From Bacillota bacterium (lineage in GTDB: Bacteria > Bacillota > Clostridia > Peptostreptococcales > Anaerovoracaceae), in contig JAEXBK010000061.1 of NCBI GenBank assembly GCA_023394035.1, positions 1-8,301 on the forward strand: a stretch of DNA of 8,301 nt, written 5' to 3'. Under the pieces are notes generated by a model that did not search any database, was not told the origin of the DNA, and saw only the letters and a list, made by a program, of their open reading frames with translations. Numbering within the stretch: position 1 is the first letter of the stretch; each line of letters starts with the position of its first letter. The position numbers and the translations under genes are program-made. Shown one piece after another: positions 1 to 5,372 of this stretch.

Positions 1-111
1 GATCCGAATAGTGCTTTCGTCATCTGCGCCAAAAGCATTGCCGATTCCGGCAAATGCAGCAATAACCATGCACACTGTAATCATAATAATGAGGGCCTTC
101 TTTTTTTGCAT
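1..111 (-). CDS. Secreted or membrane-anchored protein of unknown function, N-terminal fragment
   Basis: This is the first 37 codons of a gene that runs off the left edge of the window. The start at 111 is supported by a strong ribosome binding site (GGAGGA about 6 bases upstream). The peptide begins MQKKK, followed by a hydrophobic stretch of roughly residues 6-28 and then an acidic start to the mature part (ADDES). That is a typical signal peptide, with a plausible signal peptidase I site near residues 26-29 (AFG-A or FGA-D). A Cys at residue 14 lies inside the hydrophobic core without a clear lipobox, so a lipoprotein is less likely. It follows queT by 39 bases with no terminator between them, so it may share the queT transcript and come under the preQ1 leader indirectly. 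Nothing visible identifies the mature protein. Confidence 0.75.
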   Translation of the reverse strand, partial: MQKKKALIIMITVCMVIAAFAGIGNAFGADDESTIRI

Positions 112-150
112 ATTGTTTCCTCCGAAAGTATTTTCTCTGCAAATTATAAC

Positions 151-642
151 TTACTTCTTCTCTTTTTCCTTTATCACTGAAGCTTTGTTAAGTCCTTTGC
201 TCAAAATGATTCCGAGTATTCCGCATGAAATTACTTCTCCTGCTCCCACTGTAAGCATCATCAGCGGAATTGGCAGCGGCACGGAATAGGCATACCTTAA
301 TATAAACGGAACTATCGCCGCATTTAATATTATCGGCGGAAGAATCGCGATATATATTGATCTTTTCCTGAGAAGGTATGTTCCGATTGCTCCGATGAGC
401 GTTGCAAGACTGCCGAAAATTATGTCCGGAAGTACGGCACCTCCGAGGATATTTCCTACGAAGCAGCCGATAAATAGCCCCGGTATGGCAGCAGGCGTAA
501 AAAGCGGAAGAATGGTGAGCGCCTCGGATACTCTGATTTGAATTTCGCCGAATCCGAAGGGCGCGAAAAGGACGGTAAGCACTACGTAGACAGCGGCAAT
601 CATCGCCGCTTCAGTGATAAAAGTTGCTTTAGATTTTTTCAT
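151..642 (-). CDS. queT: QueT family ECF transporter S component (queuosine precursor uptake)
   Basis: This is a predicted substrate-binding membrane subunit of an energy-coupling factor transporter, importing a 7-deazaguanine precursor of queuosine (preQ1, preQ0 or queuine). The 163-residue length is normal for the family. The protein is almost entirely hydrophobic, with about five to six membrane segments. A basic N-terminus leads into a first helix with AxxxA spacing (Ala12/Ala16 and Ala13/Ala17), the kind of motif S components use to contact the shared EcfT subunit. The segment QIRVSEALTILPLF (about residues 35-48) is typical of QueT. The C-terminus is charged (KEKEKK). No EcfA or EcfT genes lie nearby, as expected for group II S components that share a module encoded elsewhere. 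The preQ1-I-type leader just upstream independently supports the substrate. The ribosome binding site AAGGAG (652-657) is part of that leader. Confidence 0.92.
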   Translation of the reverse strand: MKKSKATFITEAAMIAAVYVVLTVLFAPFGFGEIQIRVSEALTILPLFTPAAIPGLFIGCFVGNILGGAVLPDIIFGSLATLIGAIGTYLLRKRSIYIAILPPIILNAAIVPFILRYAYSVPLPIPLMMLTVGAGEVISCGILGIILSKGLNKASVIKEKEKK

Positions 643-651
643 TATTAAATT

Positions 652-694
652 CTCCTTAGTTTTTATTTAAGAGGGGATGGTTACGAACCCTCCT
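652..694 (-). promoter_or_regulatory. preQ1-I type riboswitch in the queT leader
   Basis: Read on the minus strand, a GAGGG stem arm (692-688) pairs perfectly with CCCTC (675-671). The arm extends to AGGAGGG (694-688) with a G-U and an A-U pair. The loop is 12 bases starting TTC and ending in C just before the 3' arm. An A-rich tail TTAAATAAAA and then ACTAAGGAG (660-652) follow. This is the layout of the preQ1-I aptamer: a short stem, a GGTTC-type loop, a C that pairs with the ligand, and an A-rich tail ending in the Shine-Dalgarno. The tail's AAGGAG is the queT ribosome binding site, so ligand binding should hide it and repress translation. No terminator hairpin lies between aptamer and gene. 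The second pseudoknot helix is not obviously canonical, which lowers certainty somewhat. Position directly before queT strongly supports the call. Confidence 0.75.
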
Positions 695-709
695 TGCAGC
701 AGTGCTGCA
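695..709 (-). other. Hairpin at the 5' end of the queT leader, abutting the aptamer
   Basis: On the minus strand TGCAGC (709-704) pairs perfectly with GCTGCA (700-695) across a 3-base ACT loop. It begins within a few bases of the predicted transcription start (about 710-713) and ends one base before the extended P1 stem of the riboswitch. It could stack on P1 or protect the RNA 5' end. It has no T tract and so is not a terminator. Confidence 0.6.
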
Positions 710-716
710 CCGTCCA

Positions 717-745
717 ATTATAGAATCATATCGTCTTGCGGTCAA
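717..745 (-). promoter_or_regulatory. Sigma-A type promoter of queT
   Basis: On the minus strand TTGACC (745-740) is separated by exactly 17 bases from a perfect TATAAT (722-717). The predicted start is near 710-713, giving a leader of about 70 bases that holds the 5' hairpin and the riboswitch. The -35 box lies 15 bases past the stop codon of the acyl-CoA synthetase gene, so queT has its own promoter. Read-through from the synthetase gene is also possible, because no terminator is visible between them. Confidence 0.85.
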
Positions 746-760
746 GGACTAATCGCATTG

Positions 761-2464
761 TCACATGCCTTTTATTTCTTCAAAACGCTTTACCTTTCCG
801 GTTGTCGTTTTTATCATAGGTTGATCTGTCAGTATAAGACGTTTGACATGTTTATACTGAGGCATCGTTTCGTTTATCTTATCGATTTCCTTTTTGATGA
901 CTTCTTTGATTTCGTCGTGCGTCTTTACTCCCATATGCTCCTCGAGATAATCAGGCTTGTATACTATTTTCGCTGTTACGACAAGATCAGTTTCGCTCTT
1001 TTCCTGTCCGAAAACAAAAACCTCTTCGACAAACGGAAGCTTTGTGATAAGTGTTTCGATTTCTTCCGGATATACATTCTTACCGTTCTTTAGAACGATG
1101 ACATTCTTCGCCCTGCCTTTGATGAAAATATATCCGTCTTTGTCGATATAGCCGAGGTCGCCCGTGTAGAACCAGCCGTCTTTTATGACTTCGTCCGTTG
1201 CTTGCCTGTTCTCGAAATATCCGAGCATCACGTTCGGTCCCTTTGCAGTTATCTGTCCTATTCCTTCGGAATTGACATCTACAAGCTTAAGATCGACTTG
1301 CGGCATCGCCTTTCCTACGGAACCGGTCCTTCTGTTCTTCATGTTTTCGGCAGAAAGAATGGGGGCAGTTTCGGTTAGCCCATAACCCTGAATTACCGAA
1401 ATACCGAAGTATTCAAGACCTTTTATAACATTAGGATCAAGCGCAGAGGCTCCGCTGATTATAAATCTCAGGCTTCCTCCGAGCTGATCGACTATATCCT
1501 TAAAAACCTTCCTGCGCAGATCTATTTTGGCAAGTGAAAGAGTCTTCGTAAGCATTATTCCAAATGCAAGCTTCTTCTCCGCTTTCTGCTTCTTCACTCC
1601 GGCAAGAATCTTCTTATATATCGCTTCTATCAAAAGCGGCACGCAGACAAATACGCTCACCTTATATTCAACAAGGTTCTTCTGTATATATTTGAGTCCG
1701 TCACAGAATGCCGTTGTCACCCCTGCGTAAAGCATTACAACCTGTCCTGTTGCACCGAAGGTGTGGTGATAAGGAAGAAACGCCATATTCACATCGCCGT
1801 GTAATATATCCTCCGTCGTTACCGCATCATATGCATTCTGAAGGATATTCGTCTGGCTCAGCATTACCGCCTTTGATGCCGATGTGGTACCTGATGTAAA
1901 CAGGATTACGGCAAGCTTGTCAGGATCGATTTCGCTGAAAAGCTTATCCTTATTTACGCTTTGCAGTATATCCCGTCCTTCGCTAAGGATGGCATCAAAC
2001 TCGCTCATAGAAATAAGCCTTACATCTTCGCCTATCTCCGCCTTTATCGCTTCCACGGTCTCCTCAAGATCCGGATCGTATATAAGCGTTTTGGCATAGC
2101 TTCTCATTATTGACGACGCAAGCTCGCCTTCCGGCAAGGCCTTGTCGAGCGGAACCGTAATTATGCCCGCTGTCAGGCATGCAAAATATGATGTCGCCCA
2201 CTTATATGAATTTTTACCTACTATAGCAATCGGATCGTTGCCGAAGCCCTTAGCTATAAAGTATGCTGCAAGAGCATTTATATCTTCTCCGTGTTCTCTG
2301 AAAGAAATATTTCTGTATGTTGTTTCCTTAAGCTTGTTATCTCTGTTCTTTATAATGTATGCGGTACTTTCTCCGTATTTTTCGGCAGCATACTCTACAA
2401 GGCGTCTGAAGTCATTTGCGTATTCGTATTCGTGTATGCGAATCAGTTTTTTGTTCTTTTCCAT
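761..2464 (-). CDS. AMP-forming acyl-CoA synthetase / ligase
   Basis: This is a full-length (567 residue) member of the adenylate-forming superfamily, expected to activate a carboxylic acid to acyl-AMP and then acyl-CoA in the cytoplasm. Layout resembles long-chain fatty acid CoA ligases. Visible motifs, in order, are the phosphate loop FTSGTTSASKAVMLS (189-203), the A5 motif YGLTE (361-365), the TGD hinge-side aspartate (434-436), Arg451 in KGRAKN, NGKNVYPEEIE (460-470), and the C-terminal catalytic Lys557 in TTTGKVKR. All core catalytic residues are present, so it should be active. The phosphate loop departs from the usual TSGTTGxPKG in its second half. The acid it uses cannot be read from sequence. 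The start at 2464 has a weak ribosome binding site (GGATGAG). An ATG further upstream is followed at once by a stop. The gene is divergent from a DUF1836 regulator. No beta-oxidation partner adjoins it. Confidence 0.92.
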   Translation of the reverse strand: MEKNKKLIRIHEYEYANDFRRLVEYAAEKYGESTAYIIKNRDNKLKETTYRNISFREHGEDINALAAYFIAKGFGNDPIAIVGKNSYKWATSYFACLTAGIITVPLDKALPEGELASSIMRSYAKTLIYDPDLEETVEAIKAEIGEDVRLISMSEFDAILSEGRDILQSVNKDKLFSEIDPDKLAVILFTSGTTSASKAVMLSQTNILQNAYDAVTTEDILHGDVNMAFLPYHHTFGATGQVVMLYAGVTTAFCDGLKYIQKNLVEYKVSVFVCVPLLIEAIYKKILAGVKKQKAEKKLAFGIMLTKTLSLAKIDLRRKVFKDIVDQLGGSLRFIISGASALDPNVIKGLEYFGISVIQGYGLTETAPILSAENMKNRRTGSVGKAMPQVDLKLVDVNSEGIGQITAKGPNVMLGYFENRQATDEVIKDGWFYTGDLGYIDKDGYIFIKGRAKNVIVLKNGKNVYPEEIETLITKLPFVEEVFVFGQEKSETDLVVTAKIVYKPDYLEEHMGVKTHDEIKEVIKKEIDKINETMPQYKHVKRLILTDQPMIKTTTGKVKRFEEIKGM

Positions 2465-2491
2465 ATTAAATACTCATCCGTTCCTTTCGCA

Positions 2492-2520
2492 TTTAATGTA
2501 GTTAACGAAACTATATTAAA
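2492..2520. promoter_or_regulatory. 29-bp inverted repeat over the acyl-CoA synthetase -10 and start site (candidate operator)
   Basis: On the plus strand TTTAATGTAGTT (2492-2503) and AACTATATTAAA (2509-2520) are inverted repeats matching at 11 of 12 positions, with a 5-base spacer. The right arm contains the -10 box of the minus-strand promoter and the predicted start falls near the centre. A dimeric regulator bound here would block the synthetase promoter. The divergent DUF1836 gene is the obvious candidate for the binding protein, but that is inference. Confidence 0.55.
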
Positions 2521-2541
2521 GCATTTTTAATACTATGTCAA
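2513..2541 (-). promoter_or_regulatory. Sigma-A type promoter of the acyl-CoA synthetase
   Basis: On the minus strand a perfect TTGACA (2541-2536) is followed after 17 bases by TAATAT (2518-2513). The predicted start is near 2506, giving an untranslated leader of about 42 bases. Near-consensus strength suggests that it is held in check by a repressor, which fits the palindrome over its -10 region. Confidence 0.82.
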
Positions 2542-2549
2542 CCATTGAC
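2537..2549. repeat. Perfect inverted repeat formed by two divergent -35 boxes
   Basis: GTCAA (2537-2541), CCA, TTGAC (2545-2549) is a perfect 5-bp inverted repeat with a 3-base spacer. It consists of the -35 elements of the two divergent promoters placed back to back. It may be only a by-product of that geometry, or it may also serve as a regulator site. Confidence 0.6.
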
Positions 2550-2573
2550 CGTAATCATTTTATATGGTAATAT
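2545..2573 (+). promoter_or_regulatory. Sigma-A type promoter of the DUF1836 gene
   Basis: TTGACC (2545-2550) is followed after 17 bases by TAATAT (2568-2573). The predicted start is near 2580, giving a leader of about 25 bases with a strong ribosome binding site AAAGGAGGG (2594-2601) before the ATG at 2606. Confidence 0.8.
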
Positions 2574-2605
2574 ACGCATATCAAAAATAATTAAAGGAGG
2601 GTATT

Positions 2606-3112
2606 ATGCCCGATACAGATATTTTATCTCTGCCGAGATGGAATGAGCTCCCACCTATGGATCTATATCTCGATCAGATGCTTCAGTTTGTGAACACCTC
2701 AATAGGCAAATATTTCGAGGGCTTCGGTCAGGCAAATCATCCGATTATAACGGGTACGATGGTCAACAATTATGTAAAGCTTGAGTTTATCAAGCCCCCT
2801 GTAAAAAAAAGATACGACCGCTCCGCAGTCGCATCCTTACTCGTCATAGCATTGCTGAAATCAATTTTCACAATGGACGAAATTTCACGCCTTATTCACC
2901 GTGCAGTCACCGAGACAGAGCCGAGCCGGTCATATGACAGCTTCTGCGATAAGCTCGAATATGCCGTAAGCGATGTTTTCGGCAATAATGCAGTCGGCAT
3001 CTCAAATGCAAAGAATGACCCCGCAGATCCGCGTAGGATTTGTCTGAACGCCTGCTACTCATTTGCCGCACAGTACTACATAAAGAAGATTTTTCTGAAC
3101 AGCGCCATGTAA
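2606..3112 (+). CDS. DUF1836 domain protein, putative helix-turn-helix transcriptional regulator
   Basis: The 168-residue length is in the range seen for DUF1836 proteins, which are widespread in Bacillota and have no settled function. The central part shows the family pattern: TGTMVNNYVKLEFIKPPVKKRY (about residues 49-70, with the PPVKKRY signature), then RSAVASLLVIALLKSIFTMDEISRLI (72-97). This resembles a MerR-like winged helix-turn-helix, with a first helix, a wing and a leucine-rich helix. The C-terminal third may be an effector or dimerisation part. There is no signal peptide or membrane segment. Promoter and ribosome binding site are both strong. It is divergent from the acyl-CoA synthetase, with palindromes in the shared region, so I infer that it controls that gene and perhaps itself. 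The stop codon lies in the loop of a terminator hairpin. Family call is firm; regulatory role is inference. Confidence 0.85.
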   Translation: MPDTDILSLPRWNELPPMDLYLDQMLQFVNTSIGKYFEGFGQANHPIITGTMVNNYVKLEFIKPPVKKRYDRSAVASLLVIALLKSIFTMDEISRLIHRAVTETEPSRSYDSFCDKLEYAVSDVFGNNAVGISNAKNDPADPRRICLNACYSFAAQYYIKKIFLNSAM

Positions 3113-3127
3113 GCGCTGTTTTTCTTT
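3098..3127 (+). terminator. Intrinsic terminator overlapping the end of the DUF1836 gene
   Basis: AACAGCGC (3098-3105) pairs perfectly with GCGCTGTT (3113-3120) across a 7-base loop, followed by TTTCTTT. The loop contains the TAA stop codon (3110-3112), so the 5' arm encodes the last residues of the protein. Confidence 0.85.
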
Positions 3128-3146
3128 CCTTCCTTACACCCAAGGC

Positions 3147-3177
3147 ACAAAAAACCGGACGGTAATCCCGTCCGGTT
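3147..3177 (-). terminator. Intrinsic terminator of the thiolase transcript
   Basis: On the minus strand AACCGGACGG (3177-3168) pairs perfectly over 10 bp with CCGTCCGGTT (3162-3153), with a 5-base loop. It runs into a tract of six Ts (complement of 3149-3154). It lies just past the thiolase stop. On the plus strand it lacks a good T tract but could act as a weak backup to the DUF1836 terminator. Confidence 0.9.
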
Positions 3178-3195
3178 CTCTTGCTGCTTTATTTG

Positions 3196-4380
3196 TTATT
3201 TTTCGACTATGAGGGCAGTTCCCATTCCGCCGCCGATGCAGAGAGTTGCAAGACCTTTCTTTGCCTCTTCCCTCTTGAGCATCTCGTAAATAAGCGTAAC
3301 GAGGATTCTGCATCCTGACGCTCCGATAGGATGACCGAGAGCGATAGCACCGCCGTTAACGTTGAGCTTCGAAAGATCAAATCCAAGATCATTTCCTACT
3401 GCAACCGACTGAGCTGCGAATGCTTCGTTTGCTTCGATAAGATCCATATCGTTAATCGTGAGTGAAGCCTTTTCGAGTGCCTTGCGTGATGCAGGGATAG
3501 GTCCTGTTCCCATGATTGACGGATCGACACCTGCCGATGCGTATGAAACAATCTTTACGAGCGGTTTGATTCCGAGTTCTTTAGCCTTATCAGCTGACAT
3601 TACTACTACTGCAGCTCCGGAATCGTTAATGCCCGATGCGTTTCCTGCCGTTACTACACCGCCGTCCTTCTTGAATGCCGGCTTCAGCTTTGCAAGACCT
3701 TCGATCTTTGAGCCGAATTTAGGGTGTTCGTCTGTATCAAAGATAACAGGATCTCCCTTTCTCTGAGGAATTTCTACAGGAACGATTTCGTCCTTGAATT
3801 TTCCTGCCTTAATTGCAGCCTCAGCCTTAAGCTGTGAATCAAGAGCAAATGCATCGAGTTCTTCACGCGTAAGTCCCCACTGCTCAGCAACGTTCTCAGC
3901 TGTAATTCCCATATGATAATTATTGAAGGCATCCCAAAGACCGTCGTTTACCATAACGTCAACCATCTTTGCGTCGAACATTCTTGCTCCCCATCTTGCC
4001 GAAGGCATTACATATGGAGAAAGCGACATGCTCTCAGCTCCGCCCGCAACTATTATATCAGCATCTTCCGCTTTTATGATCTGAGCTGCAAGCTCTACTG
4101 CTCTAAGTCCGCTTCCGCATACTTTGTTGATAGTCATTGCAGGGATTTCCTTAGGAAGTCCTGCATCCATCATCATCTGACGGGCAACGTTCTGTCCGAG
4201 TCCTGCCTGAAGTACATTACCCATGATTACTTCGTCAACTGCCTCAGGAGCAACACCTGCTCTTTTAAGAGCTTCTTTGATGCAGATAGCACCAAGCTGT
4301 CTTGCCGGGATGTTCTTGAGTGAACCGCCAAATCCACCTATAGCTGTTCTTGCAGCGCCAACTATAACTACTTCTCTCAT
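3196..4380 (-). CDS. thlA: Acetyl-CoA C-acetyltransferase (thiolase)
   Basis: This enzyme condenses two acetyl-CoA to acetoacetyl-CoA, or runs the reverse cleavage, in the cytoplasm; in anaerobes this is the entry step to butyrate-type products. The 394-residue length is standard. Catalytic features are all visible: nucleophile Cys88 in NKVCGSG, the GNASGINDSGAA segment, His350 in ALGHPIGASG and the proton-relay Cys381 in CIGGGMG. The open frame extends 16 codons further upstream, but AGGAGGT (4389-4395) sits 8 bases before the ATG at 4380, which decides this start. No hydroxybutyryl-CoA dehydrogenase, crotonase or acyl-CoA dehydrogenase adjoins it, so it is separated from the usual butyrate cluster. 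It lies 50 bp behind the DUF2156 gene with no terminator and may be co-transcribed with it as well as having its own promoter. The symbol could equally be atoB or phaA. Confidence 0.93.
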   Translation of the reverse strand: MREVVIVGAARTAIGGFGGSLKNIPARQLGAICIKEALKRAGVAPEAVDEVIMGNVLQAGLGQNVARQMMMDAGLPKEIPAMTINKVCGSGLRAVELAAQIIKAEDADIIVAGGAESMSLSPYVMPSARWGARMFDAKMVDVMVNDGLWDAFNNYHMGITAENVAEQWGLTREELDAFALDSQLKAEAAIKAGKFKDEIVPVEIPQRKGDPVIFDTDEHPKFGSKIEGLAKLKPAFKKDGGVVTAGNASGINDSGAAVVVMSADKAKELGIKPLVKIVSYASAGVDPSIMGTGPIPASRKALEKASLTINDMDLIEANEAFAAQSVAVGNDLGFDLSKLNVNGGAIALGHPIGASGCRILVTLIYEMLKREEAKKGLATLCIGGGMGTALIVEK

Positions 4381-4388
4381 TATATCTG

Positions 4389-4395
4389 ACCTCCT
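4389..4395 (-). promoter_or_regulatory. Ribosome binding site fixing the thiolase start
   Basis: AGGAGGT on the minus strand, 8 bases before the ATG at 4380. It lies inside the longer open frame that begins at 4428, which rules against that longer start. Confidence 0.85.
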
Positions 4396-4415
4396 ATTAT
4401 CCTTTACGATATCCA

Positions 4416-4443
4416 ATAATATATACAAAGCTATGCCTGTCTA
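4416..4443 (-). promoter_or_regulatory. Possible promoter of the thiolase gene
   Basis: On the minus strand TAGACA (4443-4438, five of six to TTGACA) is followed after 16 bases by TATTAT (4421-4416, five of six to TATAAT). It overlaps the last codons of the DUF2156 gene. This would give thiolase a transcript of its own in addition to read-through. The match is moderate and the region is AT-rich. Confidence 0.4.
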
Positions 4444-5372
4444 AAGCATGCGTTGTATTTCTTTTCCATGCGCTCCGGTCGTAGCGCTTCCTTTGCCTTT
4501 CTTAAGTTTTGTAAACCCATATCTTCTTCGCGGTTTACATATACCACTTCTTCCGGCAAAGCTCTGCAGAATTCTCTGCACACGAGTTGATAAAGTCCGC
4601 GGAATTCGTCATTAGCTTTTTCGAAATGCTCAACTGCCGTATCCTCGCTTAATCTCTCACCGATTGCAAAGGCCTGAAGCTCACCCTTGATGTATATAGC
4701 AACCGAGTAAACATTTTTATCTTCGATAAGATTCATTATCTGCTCGATGGCCTCCGATTCGCATATGAGGCTTTCGTGTTCATCCTCATCCGTTTCAGCC
4801 CACGAATACAGCTTCTTTGTAAGGGCGAATATCTCATCCTTCATTTCAGAGGTTATCGGTTTCGCCTCATAATCAAAGCTCCTCAGAAAGTAGTTGAGAT
4901 GATTCTTTTTCTTGTGCAGAGCACGCCCCGGAAGATCGATCAGCTTATCCTTTAGATATACGTACTCGTCATCGTTTTCCTCGTGAGTGAACAAAAGCTC
5001 TCCCGGAAACGCTTCTTCGAGAAACTGTACCATATGCTCCGGTATCAAAGTTATCGTGAACGGCAGCTTACGCTCCTCGAAGCGTCTTTTGCACTCAAGC
5101 ACGGCGCGTCTTAAGCGTTCCTTGTCATATGTGCCGTCCTCCGTAAGAGGCATCGCTATGACTGCATCTGTAGGCTCAGAAATGCAATCGGCTCCCGCCA
5201 TGCAGATATATCCTTCTATCTCCTCCCAGCAAAGGCAGTAAGTCGTTCTCCAAATATAGTTTGCTATATATGTATAGCCTGCTCCTCTGTAATCAAAGCC
5301 TTTGAAGAACCTCTCAAGAATTTCTCGTTCCTCTTTGTCAGGATTATCAAAGCTATGACTGAAAATCGTCAT
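4431..5372 (-). CDS. DUF2156 (phosphatidylglycerol lysyltransferase C-terminal-like, GNAT fold) protein
   Basis: This is a soluble protein of 313 residues related to the C-terminal, aminoacyl-transferring domain of MprF/LPG synthase. Family marks are the ALHKKKNHLNYFLRSF segment (151-165), EHFEKANDEFRGLYQ (248-262) and YVNREEDMGLQNLRKAKEALRP (278-299). It lacks the multi-spanning flippase part of MprF, so a membrane lipid role is not shown. Stand-alone members are common in Clostridia and their substrate is generally unknown. The start at 5372 forms an ATGA overlap with the surE stop and has GGGA upstream. An in-frame TTG at 5402 and an ATG at 5387 are possible but overlap surE more deeply. 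It is translated directly behind surE, suggesting coupled production. It might transfer an aminoacyl or acyl group onto a small molecule or protein; that is inference from the fold only. Confidence 0.82.
   Translation of the reverse strand: MTIFSHSFDNPDKEEREILERFFKGFDYRGAGYTYIANYIWRTTYCLCWEEIEGYICMAGADCISEPTDAVIAMPLTEDGTYDKERLRRAVLECKRRFEERKLPFTITLIPEHMVQFLEEAFPGELLFTHEENDDEYVYLKDKLIDLPGRALHKKKNHLNYFLRSFDYEAKPITSEMKDEIFALTKKLYSWAETDEDEHESLICESEAIEQIMNLIEDKNVYSVAIYIKGELQAFAIGERLSEDTAVEHFEKANDEFRGLYQLVCREFCRALPEEVVYVNREEDMGLQNLRKAKEALRPERMEKKYNACFRQA

Noticed and set aside
652..709. preQ1-II or preQ1-III riboswitch class for the queT leader
   Set aside because: The compact hairpin with 12-base loop followed by an A-rich tail ending in the ribosome binding site fits class I. 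The longer multi-helix layouts of classes II and III are not seen.
677..1093. 138-codon open frame on the plus strand over the queT leader and the synthetase 3' end
   Set aside because: It runs antisense to a riboswitch, a promoter and a conserved C-terminal domain, and its product has no family signature.
4381..4428. Sixteen extra N-terminal codons for thiolase
   Set aside because: The extension contains the strong AGGAGGT of the shorter start, and thiolases normally begin at the MREVVIVGAART-type segment.
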